A stretch of 64,000 nt of DNA from contig NZ_QRGA01000001.1 in the NCBI RefSeq assembly GCF_003367175.1, forward strand, positions 434,001-498,000, in the 5' to 3' direction. The translations under genes were made by a program, and so were the position numbers. Below the pieces are notes generated by a model. It searched no databases, was not told the origin of the DNA, and saw only the letters and a list, made by a program, of their open reading frames with translations. Below, in pieces: positions 17,462 through 26,740 of this stretch; position 1 is the first letter of the stretch; the number at the start of each line of letters is the position of its first letter. The DNA is from Trinickia dinghuensis. GTDB lineage: Bacteria > Pseudomonadota > Gammaproteobacteria > Burkholderiales > Burkholderiaceae.

Positions 17462-18820
17462 TTACCTCGCCAGCGATTTCACGAGGTGCACGCGCTTGAT
17501 CTCGCCGACGATGACGAGGTAGCTGACGATGGCCATCGCAGCATTCGCGCTGACGAACACCAACGCTCCTGCGAACGAGCCCGTCGCCTGCACGATGTAG
17601 CCGATCACGATCGGGGTCGTGATGCCTGCCGTATTGCCGAAGGTGTTGAAGAGCCCGCCCGACAGGCCTGCCGCTTCGCGCGGCGAGGTGTCGGACACGA
17701 CGGCCCATCCGAGTGCGCCGACGCCTTTCCCGAAGAACGCGAGCGACATCACGATGACGACGAGCGTGTTGTCGCTGATGTAGCTGCAGGCGATCATGCT
17801 CATCGACATCAGCATGCCGATGACGATCGGCGTCTTGCGCGACACAGAAAGCGAGCAGCCCGACGTCGACATCCTGTCCGAGATCCAGCCGCCGATGATT
17901 CCGCCGAGGAAGCCGCAGATCGCCGGCAGCGATGCGACGAAACCGGCCTTCAGGATCGTCATGCCGCGCTGCTGGACGAGATACACCGGAAACCATGTCA
18001 GGAAGAAGTAGGTCAGCGTCGTGATGCAATACTGGCCGATATAGACGCCGAGCAGCATGCGATTGCCGAGCAGCTCTTTGACGCAAGCCCAGGTCTCGAC
18101 CTGTTTGGGCTGCGCGGCACCGCGGCCGGCGTCGAGCGCCACGAGCGCGCCGCCTTCCTCGAGATATCGGAGTTCGCTTTCGCTGACGTTCGGATGTTCC
18201 TTCGGCCCATGGATGACTTTGAGCCAGACACCCGCGCAGACGATGCCCACCACGCCCATGAACGCGAATGCGCTCTGCCACCCGTAGGTATGCACGAGCC
18301 AGCCCATGATCGGCGCGAACAACACGGTCGCGAAGTACTGGGCCGAGTTGAAAATTGCCGCGGCCATGCCTCGCTCGTGCGACGGAAACCACGCCGCGGC
18401 GATGCGGCTATTGCCCGGAAACGACGGCGCTTCGGCCGCGCCGACGACAAGCCGCAGCAAGAACAGCGCGGCGACGGCCGCGCCGCCCGTTAGGAAACCG
18501 ACCGCGCCTTGAAACAGCGTGAAGATCGACCACAGCAGAATGCTGAAAAAGTAAGTAATGCGCGAGCCGAATCGGTCGAGCAGCCAGCCGCCGGGCAACT
18601 GCGCGATCACGTAGGACCACGCGAACGCCGAGAAGATATAGCCCATTTCGACGGGCGAGAGCCCCATCGCCTTGCGAATCGCCGCGCCTGCAATCGAGAT
18701 CGTCGCGCGGTCGGCGTAGTTGACCGTCGTGACGATGAAGAGCATCGCGAGGATGCCCCAGCGCGTGCGAGACGCGAGCTTCCCGGCGATCGGCGCACTC
18801 GACGCTTGTATCTGTTCCAT
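17462..18820 (-). CDS. MFS D-glucarate/galactarate transporter
   Basis: Twelve-helix carrier of 452 residues from the anion:cation symporter family, close in style to GudP/GarP. It opens with [23 protein letters not shown], and it has the typical [10 protein letters not shown] loop and [19 protein letters not shown] segment, which is nearly diagnostic of the glucarate/galactonate carriers. ATG 18820 is preceded by GGAGGAG at good distance; the frame is open 39 bases further up without a better start. It is the first structural gene of the glucarate operon and is expected to import D-glucarate (or galactarate) with protons. Confidence 0.9.
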   Translation of the reverse strand: MEQIQASSAPIAGKLASRTRWGILAMLFIVTTVNYADRATISIAGAAIRKAMGLSPVEMGYIFSAFAWSYVIAQLPGGWLLDRFGSRITYFFSILLWSIFTLFQGAVGFLTGGAAVAALFLLRLVVGAAEAPSFPGNSRIAAAWFPSHERGMAAAIFNSAQYFATVLFAPIMGWLVHTYGWQSAFAFMGVVGIVCAGVWLKVIHGPKEHPNVSESELRYLEEGGALVALDAGRGAAQPKQVETWACVKELLGNRMLLGVYIGQYCITTLTYFFLTWFPVYLVQQRGMTILKAGFVASLPAICGFLGGIIGGWISDRMSTSGCSLSVSRKTPIVIGMLMSMSMIACSYISDNTLVVIVMSLAFFGKGVGALGWAVVSDTSPREAAGLSGGLFNTFGNTAGITTPIVIGYIVQATGSFAGALVFVSANAAMAIVSYLVIVGEIKRVHLVKSLAR

Positions 18821-18933
18821 CTTCGTCTCCTCCGATTCGAAGCGTTCGCCGCACGGCAACGAATAGCTCCGGAGTGGTTGTTCGTTGCATTCTCGGAGGA
18901 GGTCGATTCAAGATCAAATCAACAAGTGACTCG

Positions 18934-18956
18934 ATTGATTCAAATTTTGGATCAAT
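18934..18956. promoter_or_regulatory. Near-perfect 23-bp palindrome upstream of the glucarate operon
   Basis: The sequence begins ATTGATTC and ends GGATCAAT around an AAATTTT centre; ten of eleven base pairs match in the two arms. It lies 114 bp upstream of the carrier start and 76 bp after the LysR stop, with a second partial copy (GATCAAATC) about 20 bp nearer the gene. The position and the T-N11-A content fit a LysR recognition site for the regulator encoded just upstream. Confidence 0.6.
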
Positions 18957-19031
18957 GCGTCGAACGGGCGGCACGGACGAACTTCTAGGACGGATTTCTT
19001 CCACACGTGCGCCGATCCGCATCGTGGGCGT

Positions 19032-19925
19032 TTATCGATTCGCGAAGGTCGGCAGGATTTGGTTTTTGACGATCGCCAGGATTGGATTGTCGTTGCTGCG
19101 CCGGAATGCGCAGATCGTTTCGACCGGCCGCGGCGGATCCGTCTCGATCGGACGCAGGACGACGCCTTCGAAACGCAGCCGCGTCGCCGCTTCCGGAATG
19201 AGCGCCGCGCCGATGCCGGCGTGAACGAGCGCCAGCATCGTATGGATCTGCGCGACATGCTCGACGAAATCCGGCACCACGCCCGCCCGGTCGAAGATCG
19301 TCTGCATCAGCCGATAGAAGTAATCCGCCTCATAGGGCGAGTACATGAGAAGCGGGCGGCCATGCAAATCGGCGGCAACGGGGTGCTCGGGCCAATTCGC
19401 GGCCTGGCTCTCGGGAATCGCTAGCACGAGGCCTTCGTTGCCGAGCATTGCCGTTTCGAGTTCGCCGCTATCGACGTGCGGGCGCAAAACGCCGATGTCG
19501 AGCTGTCCCGAAGCGAGCGCTTTGAGTTGATCGCGGCTCACTAGCTCCTTGAGCGTCAGCGCGACACCGGGCGAGTGTTCATGCACGAGGCGCACGAGTT
19601 TCGGCAGCAGGCCGTACCCGGAGGCCGCCGTGAAGCCGATCGACAGAAATCCGGTCTCGCCCTTCGCGACGCGGCGAGCGGTGTACGCGGCTTCCTCCGC
19701 AAGGCGAAGGATCCGCGCCGCCTCTTGCAAGAACGAACGGCCCGCGGCGGTGAGCCGAACCGTGCGGCTCGTCCGATCCAACAGCGGCGTGCCGATCTGA
19801 TGCTCGAGCAGCCGGATTTGCCGGCTCAGCGGCGGCTGCGTCATGTTCAGACGCTCGGCCGCGCGGCTGAAGTGCAGTTCCTCGGCAACGGCGACGAAAC
19901 AACGGATTTGGCTGATCTCGAACAT
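19032..19925 (-). CDS. LysR-family regulator of the glucarate operon
   Basis: Regulator of 297 residues with an N-terminal HTH (HFSRAAERLNMTQPPLSRQI) and a BenM/CatM-like C-terminal effector domain. The motif IGFTAASGYGLLPKLVR is typical of regulators for aromatic or sugar-acid degradation. ATG 19925 gives the usual LysR N-terminus (MFEISQIRCF); a TTG 18 bases upstream is less likely. It lies upstream of and in the same direction as the gudP-gudD-kdgD genes, separated by 211 bp that contain a 23-bp palindrome. The likely inducer is D-glucarate or an intermediate; this is inferred from position. Confidence 0.88.
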   Translation of the reverse strand: MFEISQIRCFVAVAEELHFSRAAERLNMTQPPLSRQIRLLEHQIGTPLLDRTSRTVRLTAAGRSFLQEAARILRLAEEAAYTARRVAKGETGFLSIGFTAASGYGLLPKLVRLVHEHSPGVALTLKELVSRDQLKALASGQLDIGVLRPHVDSGELETAMLGNEGLVLAIPESQAANWPEHPVAADLHGRPLLMYSPYEADYFYRLMQTIFDRAGVVPDFVEHVAQIHTMLALVHAGIGAALIPEAATRLRFEGVVLRPIETDPPRPVETICAFRRSNDNPILAIVKNQILPTFANR

Positions 19926-19960
19926 GGTGGGCTGCGGCCTCAAGCGATCTCAAACGATCT

Positions 19961-20557
19961 TCAAAGCACCTCCGGCGAACGCCGAGGATCGACGTCGAGG
20001 CAGCACACGAGCACCTCCGCATCTTCATCGCCGATGCTGATGTACACGTGCCCCACGGCGCTGTCGAAATACAGGCTATCGCCGCGCGACAAGCTGTACG
20101 CCGCGCCGGTCTCGAAGCGCAGTTCCAGCTCGCCGTAGAGCACGAAGAGAAATTCCTCGCCGCTGTGACGGATGAAGTCCGGAAATTCTTCGAGCGAACG
20201 CGCACGGATGCGTCCGCGCATGGGGACCATGCGCTTGCCCGTGAGGTCGTTGGCGATCATCCCGTACTCGTAGAGCGGCGTGTTGTACGTCATCTGCTCG
20301 CCCGAGCGTGTCAGCGACGGCTCGATCGATCCCGTCGCCGCGCGTTCGTCTTTCCCGAACATCGTATCGAAGTCGACACCCAATGCATGCGCGAGCGCGG
20401 CGAACTTGTCGTAGGTCAATGCAATGTCGCCCCGTTCCGCCTTGGAAATCGTCGACAAGGCAATCCCCGACAGGTCCGACAACTGCATCAGCGTGAAGCC
20501 CCGCGACTTGCGAGCCTCGCGCAGGCGTGCACCGACGATCTTGTGGTCGATTTCCAT
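19961..20557 (-). CDS. XRE-cupin transcriptional regulator
   Basis: Repressor of 198 residues that joins an N-terminal XRE HTH (about residues 6-62: ARLREARKSRGFTLMQLSDL) to a C-terminal cupin barrel (FIRHSGEEFLFVLYGELELRF). Proteins of this build (PuuR-like) sense a small ligand in the cupin. ATG 20557 is the natural start. It is divergent from the carrier/amidase/dehydrogenase operon, and the 103 bp between them hold a paired-palindrome site, so it probably represses that operon until the substrate appears. The stop lies 35 bp from the LysR gene. Confidence 0.87.
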   Translation of the reverse strand: MEIDHKIVGARLREARKSRGFTLMQLSDLSGIALSTISKAERGDIALTYDKFAALAHALGVDFDTMFGKDERAATGSIEPSLTRSGEQMTYNTPLYEYGMIANDLTGKRMVPMRGRIRARSLEEFPDFIRHSGEEFLFVLYGELELRFETGAAYSLSRGDSLYFDSAVGHVYISIGDEDAEVLVCCLDVDPRRSPEVL

Positions 20558-20583
20558 GGAAGCAGCGGCTCTCCGTGCGGGTT

Positions 20584-20623
20584 TTATCGTATACGAGAAT
20601 TCTATTTTTCTCATATATGATAA
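20584..20623. promoter_or_regulatory. Paired-palindrome operator between the XRE-cupin gene and the carrier operon
   Basis: Two 14-bp boxes, TTATCGTATACGAG (20584-20597) and CTCATATATGATAA (20610-20623), form an inverted repeat matching at 12 of 14 positions. Each box contains its own perfect 10-bp palindrome (TCGTATACGA, TCATATATGA), 24 bp centre to centre. This fits two repressor dimers on one face of the helix. It lies 27 bp from the repressor gene and 37 bp from the carrier gene, in position to block both. Confidence 0.7.
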
Positions 20624-20660
20624 CGCTCACGCCGTCCTTTATCCCTAAGAGGAGTGAGCC

Positions 20661-21944
20661 GTGGCATCCATCGCGTTACAAAAAGCAGGGCTCTCGAAGC
20701 GTCAGATCATTACAGCGACGACGCTCGGCACGGCGCTCGAGTACTACGACTTCACGATCTACAGCTTTTTCGCGATCCCGATCGGCAAGCTCTTTTTTCC
20801 TTCCGCGTCGCCGGTCAATCAGTTCCTGCTGTCCATCGCGATCTTCGGCGTCGGGTTCGTCGTCCGACCGCTCGGCGGCATCGTCATCGGCGCATATGCC
20901 GATCGTGCCGGCCGCAAGAACGCGATGGTCCTGACGATCATGCTGATGGCGCTCAGTTGCGCACTGATCGCCTGCGCGCCCACGTACTCGGTCGTCGGCG
21001 TGGCCGCGCCGCTGATCGTGCTCGCGGCACGGCTCGTTCAGGGATTCGCGGCCGGCGGCGAGTTCGGCCCCGGCACCACGCTGCTGGTCGAATACGCGAG
21101 CGATCGAACGCGTGCGTATTTCGCTAGCTGGAACTTCGCGGCCACGGCGCTCGGGGTGGCGTTGGGAGCAGCCGTCGCATCGCTGATCAATTTCGCGCTG
21201 CCGAAGGAAGCTGTCGGCGAATGGGGATGGCGCTTGCCTTTCCTGCTCGGCATTTTCGTCGCGCCGGTCGGAGCGCTGATTCGCCGCAGGCTCGAAGAAA
21301 CGCTCAGCGTCGCCGATCAGCGCGCGCATCGCGGCAACGCACTGAAGGCAGCGCTCACCACGCATTGGCGGCTGACCGTCCTCGGAACGTTCGCCGAGCT
21401 GGGCGGGTCCGTATCGATCTACGTCATGACGTTTTATCTGCCCAACCATGCGGTACGCACGCTCCACCTGTCGCATACGACCGCCGTCTTATCGGCCGTG
21501 GTCAGCGCACTCGTGCTCTTCGTCGTCGCACCGCTCGCGGGCAAGCTCGCCGATCGCATCGGCCGCAAGCCTGTGTTGATCGCGTCGCGCGTGATCCTGT
21601 TGCTGACCGTCTATCCCGCGTTCGCATGGCTGACGGCGCAGCCGTCGGTCGGCTTGCTGTGCGCGTTGTCCGCGTTTCTCGCGATCTTCGTCGCTGGGCA
21701 GATCGTGCCGGTGCTCGTGATGATTCCCGAACTCTTCCCGCGCGAGGTGCGCGCCACCGGGATTGCGCTCACCTACGTGGTAAGCGCATCCTTCTTCGGC
21801 GGCTTTTCTCCGCTGATCGCCGGCTGGATCGTTGCGCGCACAGGCAATCCGCTCGCGCCGGCGTGGTATGTTGCCGCGGCCTGCGCGGTGTCGCTGATTC
21901 CGGTGTTCTGGCTGCGCGATCGCACCGGCGAAGCGATAGGTTGA
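20661..21944 (+). CDS. MHS-family MFS transporter
   Basis: Twelve-helix proton symporter of 427 residues from the metabolite:H+ symporter (ProP/ShiA/KgtP-like) branch: it has ALEYYDFTIYSFFA, GFVVRPLGGIVIGAYADRAGRK and the conserved GGEFGPG helix. The start is GTG 20661, with GAGG 8 bases upstream. It is first in an operon with an amidase and a D-amino-acid-dehydrogenase-like protein, so it probably imports the amide or amino-acid substrate of those enzymes. Expression is likely controlled by the divergent XRE-cupin repressor. Confidence 0.9.
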   Translation: MASIALQKAGLSKRQIITATTLGTALEYYDFTIYSFFAIPIGKLFFPSASPVNQFLLSIAIFGVGFVVRPLGGIVIGAYADRAGRKNAMVLTIMLMALSCALIACAPTYSVVGVAAPLIVLAARLVQGFAAGGEFGPGTTLLVEYASDRTRAYFASWNFAATALGVALGAAVASLINFALPKEAVGEWGWRLPFLLGIFVAPVGALIRRRLEETLSVADQRAHRGNALKAALTTHWRLTVLGTFAELGGSVSIYVMTFYLPNHAVRTLHLSHTTAVLSAVVSALVLFVVAPLAGKLADRIGRKPVLIASRVILLLTVYPAFAWLTAQPSVGLLCALSAFLAIFVAGQIVPVLVMIPELFPREVRATGIALTYVVSASFFGGFSPLIAGWIVARTGNPLAPAWYVAAACAVSLIPVFWLRDRTGEAIG

Positions 21945-21972
21945 TCCCCCATCTCTTCCATTGGAGCACCCA

Positions 21973-23502
21973 ATGACGCAAGACAACTCCGGAGTCACCA
22001 GTCTATCGGCCGTCGAATTGAGAAGGCTGATCGGGGCCAAGGCCATTTCTCCGGTCGAACTGCTCGATGCATGCATTGCCCGCATCGAAGCAGTCAATCC
22101 GGCCGTCAATGCCGTGACGGCAACCTGTTTCGATGCCGCGCGCGATGCCGCGAAAGCCGCCGAGCAAACCGTGATGGACGGCAAGCCCCTCGGCTTGCTG
22201 CACGGCCTTCCCTTGGGCGTCAAAGATCTCGAGGATACCGCGGGCCTGCTGACCACCTACGGTTCGCCGGCATCGCGTGGCCACGTTCCGTCCAGCGATG
22301 TGTTGGTCGTCGAGCGCCTTCGCGCGGCAGGCGCGATTCTCGCCGCGAAAACGAACGTGCCGGAACTGGGCGCGGGGGCGAATACGCGCAATCCGGTTTG
22401 GGGCGCGACGGGTAACCCGTTCAATCCGGCGCTCAACGCAGGCGGCTCGTCGGGCGGCTCGGCCGCGGCACTCGCCTGCGACATGCTGCCGATTTGTACC
22501 GGCTCGGATACGGGAGGCTCGCTGCGCATTCCCGCGTCGAAATGCGGTGTGGTCGGCTTTCGCCCATCCCCGGGGCTCGTGCCCAATTCGCGGCGCGTGC
22601 TCGGGTGGACGCCAATCTCCGTGGTGGGTCCCATGGGGCGCGACGTGGCCGAAACGGCGTTGCAGCTCGCGGCGACCGCGGGTGAATCGGCGCTCGATCC
22701 GCTCAGCTATGCGGTCGATCCGCTTGCATTCTCCCTACCCGCGGATCTCGATCCGTCGACGCTGCGGATCGGCTTTACCGAAGACTTCGGCTGCTGCGAC
22801 GTCGACAGCGATATTCGCGCCGTCTTCCGCGCAAGGATGGCCGAACTCGCGCGCATCGTCCACACCTGCGAGCCGGTCGATTTCGATTTCGGGGACGCGC
22901 ATCGCTGCTTCGACGTGATCCGTGCGGAGAGTTTCGTCGCGGGCCTGCACGCCCTCTACGAACGCGATCCGAGCGCGCTCGGGCCCAACACCCGCGCGAA
23001 CTACGAAATGGGCGCGAAGATGTCGCTCGCCGACGGCGCATGGGCGCATGCCGAGCAAACGCGCATTTTTCAGCGTTTCCAGCGGGCATTCTCGACGTTC
23101 GATGTGATCGTCTCGCCCGTCACGCCGGTTTCGCCGTTCCCGTGGACGGACCTGTATGCCACGACGGTCGAAGGCCGGCCGCAGGAGAACTATTACCGCT
23201 GGCTCGCGCTGACCTACGTCGTGACGTTGACCACGAATCCCGCGCTTGCACTGCCGTGCGGCGTCGACGCGGCCGGCATGCCGTTCGGCCTGCAGATCGT
23301 CGGGCCGTTTCGCGGCGATCTGCAAACGCTGCGCGTGTCGCAAGCGCTCGAGCGTGCGTTCGCGGCTTCGCCGACGCTGCGCCGTCCTCGCCCCGATCTC
23401 GCGCGTCTCACGGAGCCGAACCCGGCGCTGAAGTCGATCGTCACCGCACCGCCGGATCTCAATGCGAGCGAAGGCGGTGCGTCCGGCCCTTCGGCGGTAT
23501 GA
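21973..23502 (+). CDS. Amidase-signature family amidohydrolase
   Basis: Serine amidase of 509 residues. The amidase-signature core is intact: catalytic Lys in GVKDLEDTAG, the glycine/serine-rich GGSSGGSAAALA and the nucleophile region GSDTGGSLRIPA, giving the Ser-cisSer-Lys triad. It hydrolyses a carboxamide to acid and ammonia. ATG 21973 has GGAG 6 bases upstream; a TTG at 21961 lies inside that site. It sits 28 bp after the MHS carrier gene and before a FAD amino-acid dehydrogenase, suggesting sequential import, deamidation and oxidation of an amide-bearing compound. The exact substrate is unknown. Confidence 0.9.
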   Translation: MTQDNSGVTSLSAVELRRLIGAKAISPVELLDACIARIEAVNPAVNAVTATCFDAARDAAKAAEQTVMDGKPLGLLHGLPLGVKDLEDTAGLLTTYGSPASRGHVPSSDVLVVERLRAAGAILAAKTNVPELGAGANTRNPVWGATGNPFNPALNAGGSSGGSAAALACDMLPICTGSDTGGSLRIPASKCGVVGFRPSPGLVPNSRRVLGWTPISVVGPMGRDVAETALQLAATAGESALDPLSYAVDPLAFSLPADLDPSTLRIGFTEDFGCCDVDSDIRAVFRARMAELARIVHTCEPVDFDFGDAHRCFDVIRAESFVAGLHALYERDPSALGPNTRANYEMGAKMSLADGAWAHAEQTRIFQRFQRAFSTFDVIVSPVTPVSPFPWTDLYATTVEGRPQENYYRWLALTYVVTLTTNPALALPCGVDAAGMPFGLQIVGPFRGDLQTLRVSQALERAFAASPTLRRPRPDLARLTEPNPALKSIVTAPPDLNASEGGASGPSAV

Positions 23503-23634
23503 GTGCGATGTGCCAGAACGAAGATACGTTGACCGGGATGCTGTTGACCCATCGCGCGTCGTGGAGCTTGCTGCCGCAACAAGGGATTGGCGGTGCGACA
23601 TAGAAATAGCAACGCGGACTCGGGAAAGAAAACA

Positions 23635-24867
23635 ATGAAAGTCGATGCAATCGTGTTGGGCGCCGGCATCGTGGGCGTCTCGGTGGCGCTGCAACTGAAG
23701 CGGCGCGGCTTATCCGTCGCGCTCGTCGATCGCAAGGCGCCCGGCAACGAAACGTCGCTCGGCAACGCCGGGCTGATCCAGCGCGAAGGCGTTTATCCCT
23801 ACGCCTTTCCTCGGCAGTTCGCTTCGCTCGTCCACTATGCCGGCAACCGCGCGACGGATGTGCGCTACCACCCGGCGGCGATGCCGAAACTGCTGCCGTT
23901 TCTCTCCAAGTATTGGCACCATTCGCGTGCCGACCGCCATGCCGCGATTGCACGCGCCTACTCGACGCTGATCGAGCATTGCGTGACCGAGCATCGGACG
24001 CTCGTCGAAGAAGCCGGCGCTCAATCGCTCGTGCGCAGCGACGGGTGGATGAAGATCTTTCATTCGGCTCGCGCGATGGAGGCGACCATCGCGGATGCGC
24101 GGCGTTGGGAGGCGGAATACGGCGTACCGCATGAAGTCTTGGACAGCGTCGCGCTGCGCGCGGCCGAGCCCGCACTGAGCCATGCGCTCGTCGGCGCGGT
24201 GCGGTACCCGTCTTCCGATTCGACCAGCGATCCGAACGGCCTCGTGACGGCCTATGCGCGTCTTTTCGAGCGGCTCGGCGGACACATCCTGATCGGCGAC
24301 GCGAACACGCTCGAACCGTCGTGGCGCGTCGCGACGCAGGAAGGCCCTGTGGAAGCGCACTCGGCCGTGGTTGCGCTGGGCCCCTGGTCGAACGATATCG
24401 CGCAGGGGCTCGGCTACGAACTGCCGCTTGCCGTGAAGCGCGGCTATCACATGCATTACGCGGCACGGGACGGCGCTCGGTTGAATCACCCGGTACTGGA
24501 CGTGGAAAACGGCTACCTGATCACGCCGATGGCGCGCGGCATCCGGTTGACCACCGGGGTAGAACTCGGCTTTCGCGACACCCAAAAGACGCCCGTGCAA
24601 CTCGAGGCCGTCGAACCGCTCGCGCGCGACGTGTTCCCGCTCGGCGAACGCATCGACCCGGAACCATGGCTCGGAAGCCGGCCGTGCACGCCCGATATGC
24701 TCCCTATCATCGGGCCCGGGACGAAACATCGGGATCTCTGGTTTGCGTTCGGCCACGCGCATCATGGCCTGACGCTCGGGCCGATCACGGGCCGGCTGAT
24801 CGCCGAGATGATGACCGGCACGCCGACGGTCGTGGACCCTCGACCGTTTCGCGCCGATCGGTTTTGA
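23635..24867 (+). CDS. FAD-dependent D-amino-acid dehydrogenase-like oxidoreductase
   Basis: Flavoenzyme of 410 residues in the DadA/DAO family. It has the N-terminal FAD-binding fold IVLGAGIVGVSVALQL and the typical NAGLIQREGVYPYA segment, with the substrate half in the middle and LWFAFGHAHHGLTLGP at the C-terminus. It probably oxidises an amino acid or secondary amine to a keto or imino product, with electrons going to the respiratory chain. ATG 23635 follows a GGGAAAGAA-type site. The 132 bp from the amidase stop contain no terminator, so it is probably co-transcribed. Glycine-oxidase-like alternatives cannot be excluded. Confidence 0.85.
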   Translation: MKVDAIVLGAGIVGVSVALQLKRRGLSVALVDRKAPGNETSLGNAGLIQREGVYPYAFPRQFASLVHYAGNRATDVRYHPAAMPKLLPFLSKYWHHSRADRHAAIARAYSTLIEHCVTEHRTLVEEAGAQSLVRSDGWMKIFHSARAMEATIADARRWEAEYGVPHEVLDSVALRAAEPALSHALVGAVRYPSSDSTSDPNGLVTAYARLFERLGGHILIGDANTLEPSWRVATQEGPVEAHSAVVALGPWSNDIAQGLGYELPLAVKRGYHMHYAARDGARLNHPVLDVENGYLITPMARGIRLTTGVELGFRDTQKTPVQLEAVEPLARDVFPLGERIDPEPWLGSRPCTPDMLPIIGPGTKHRDLWFAFGHAHHGLTLGPITGRLIAEMMTGTPTVVDPRPFRADRF

Positions 24868-24889
24868 GCCGAATCCCGGCTTTCCGCGC

Positions 24890-25630
24890 TCAGACCTGGC
24901 CGATACCGCCGTCGGCCATCAAATCGGCGCCCGTGACGTACGAACTTTGCTCGGAGGCGAGGAAAAGCGCCGCACCGGCGATTTCCTCAGCGCGAGCGAC
25001 TCGGCCGATCGGCACCATGGCTTGATACATGCTCACGAGTTCCTCGCGTGTGGCAGATTGCGAGTCGAGGATCGGCGTATCGGTCACGCCGGGGCTGAGC
25101 ATGTTGACGCGAATGCCACGATCCTTGAATTCCGCCGCCCAGGTGCGTGCATAAGAACGCAGCGCCGCCTTGGTCGCAGCGTAAGCGGTGTGCCCGGGAA
25201 TGCCCATGAGGTGCATGGCCGACGACACCAGGATGATCGATCCACGCCCCGTCATCATCGGCAACAGCTTCTGCACCATGAAGACGGGGCCGCGCGCCAT
25301 GAGGTTGAACGCCTTGTCGAAATGCTCGGGCGTGATGGTCTCGATCGAAGCCTGCTCGGTATAGCCCGCGTTCGAAACGACGATGTCGACGGCACCCCGT
25401 TCTTCCCTGACCGCGGCGGCGACGCGATCTAGGTCGTCCAGGTTCGCCGCATCGGCTCGAATTGCGGTGACGTTGCGTCCGATCGACTCGGCGGCCTCGT
25501 CGAGCTGCGCTTGCCTCCGGCCGAAGATGACTACATGAGCGCCTTCGGCGACGAATCGCTGCGCGATCGCCAAACCGATACCGGTCGTGCCGCCGCTGAC
25601 GACGGCCGTCTTGCCTTGAAGAGTCGACAT
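24890..25630 (-). CDS. SDR-family oxidoreductase
   Basis: Classical short-chain dehydrogenase of 246 residues. It has the cofactor motif GGTTGIGLAIA (about 13-23), the conserved NAG (VSNAGYT), a catalytic Ser (VSSAMH) and the YxxxK pair (YAATK). FGRRQ after the second strand suggests NADP preference. It is divergent from a LysR gene, which probably controls it. Its leader RNA can fold a hairpin over the ribosome-binding site (25636-25664). Substrate unknown. Confidence 0.9.
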   Translation of the reverse strand: MSTLQGKTAVVSGGTTGIGLAIAQRFVAEGAHVVIFGRRQAQLDEAAESIGRNVTAIRADAANLDDLDRVAAAVREERGAVDIVVSNAGYTEQASIETITPEHFDKAFNLMARGPVFMVQKLLPMMTGRGSIILVSSAMHLMGIPGHTAYAATKAALRSYARTWAAEFKDRGIRVNMLSPGVTDTPILDSQSATREELVSMYQAMVPIGRVARAEEIAGAALFLASEQSSYVTGADLMADGGIGQV

Positions 25631-25635
25631 TGAAT

Positions 25636-25664
25636 CCCTCTGTCTTGTGGTGATGGACAGAGGG
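25636..25664 (-). promoter_or_regulatory. Leader hairpin masking the SDR ribosome-binding site
   Basis: A perfect 9-bp stem, CCCTCTGTC / GACAGAGGG with an 11-base loop, starts 5 bases before the SDR start codon. On the transcript the distal arm contains AGAGGG, the only good Shine-Dalgarno, so the stem would hide it. It could instead be a DNA operator for the divergent LysR protein. Confidence 0.5.
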
Positions 25665-25840
25665 GATCGTAATTGCCGCCCGTTCGCATGATAATCCGGC
25701 TATTTTTCATAAGTTCCATTCCCTGATAGAATAGATCGACGGCGTGGCGGCGGTTGATCGCTAAATCCAGATCGAGCCGGAGCCGCTGGGAAGCATGCGG
25801 CGCCGCATATCGCCAATGATTGATTCGGACGACTACGACA

Positions 25841-26731
25841 ATGGATCGATTTCACGAATTGAGCGCCTTCGTCGCCGTTGTCGAAGCAGGCGGCTTTTCC
25901 GCCGCGGCGCGCAGAACCGGCGATTCGCAGTCGGCTATCAGCAAAGCAGTCGGTGCGCTGGAGAAGCGTCTCGGCGTCATCCTGCTGAACCGAAGCACAC
26001 GCAGCGTGACGCTGACAGACCAGGGGCTGCACTACTACGACCGGATCAAGCCGCTCATCGACGAGATGGATGAAGCCGACGGCGAACTGGCCGATAGCAC
26101 CGTCAATGTCCCTGGGCTGATCAGGATCGCCGTAGCCGCCACGTTCGGCCGCCTTCACGTTCTGCCGCTCATCCCCGAACTGCTATCGCGCCATCCCGGC
26201 CTTCAGGTGGATCTCGTGCTTTCGGACTCCATGCGCGATATGGCCGAAGACAGGATCGACCTGGCGATCCGAGTGGGGCCGGTCGACGATCCCGATGCCG
26301 TCGTCAAGCGCATCGGCCGCACGCCGCTCGTGTGCGTGGGTTCCCGCCGCTACTTCGAGCAACATGGGATGCCCAAGACGCCGGCCGATCTCGTCGATCA
26401 CAACTGCCTCTTATACGGCGGGCTGATGGAGTCGACGAATTGGCCGTTCGTCGGGCCCGAAGGACGATACAGCGTGGCCGTTCGCGGGAATCTTTCGTCC
26501 AACAGCGTCGAGACGATCCGCGCGGGGGTGCTGGCCGGCGTCGGCATTGGGCTGTTCGCCAAGGTGTCTCTTGCGGATGAACTGCGGCATCCGGAGGTGA
26601 TCACGGTGCTCGACGAGTTCATCGGCGATGCCAGGGACGTCAGCATCGTCTGGCCAAGACGGCGGTTCGTACCCGCACGTGTGCGGCGCGCGACCGAGTT
26701 CTTTGCTTCGGCGCTGCCGGATCGGCTTTAG
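25841..26731 (+). CDS. LysR-family transcriptional regulator
   Basis: Regulator of 296 residues with an N-terminal HTH (GGFSAAARRTGDSQSAISKAV) and an effector domain of the group often labelled CrgA/AaeR-like (DLAIRVGPVDDPDAVVKRIGRT). This group commonly controls an adjacent divergent SDR or quinone reductase gene. ATG 25841 gives the standard N-terminus MDRFHEL. The 210-bp region shared with the SDR gene probably holds both promoters. The stop is 9 bp from the convergent membrane-protein gene. Confidence 0.88.
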   Translation: MDRFHELSAFVAVVEAGGFSAAARRTGDSQSAISKAVGALEKRLGVILLNRSTRSVTLTDQGLHYYDRIKPLIDEMDEADGELADSTVNVPGLIRIAVAATFGRLHVLPLIPELLSRHPGLQVDLVLSDSMRDMAEDRIDLAIRVGPVDDPDAVVKRIGRTPLVCVGSRRYFEQHGMPKTPADLVDHNCLLYGGLMESTNWPFVGPEGRYSVAVRGNLSSNSVETIRAGVLAGVGIGLFAKVSLADELRHPEVITVLDEFIGDARDVSIVWPRRRFVPARVRRATEFFASALPDRL

Positions 26732-26740
26732 CCGCCTGAT

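Noticed and set aside
16083-18392. A 769-residue open frame running through gudD and back over part of the carrier gene
   Set aside because: Only the part from ATG 17423 looks like a protein family; the rest is antisense-free G+C-rich frame read across the carrier gene, which has its own well-supported frame.
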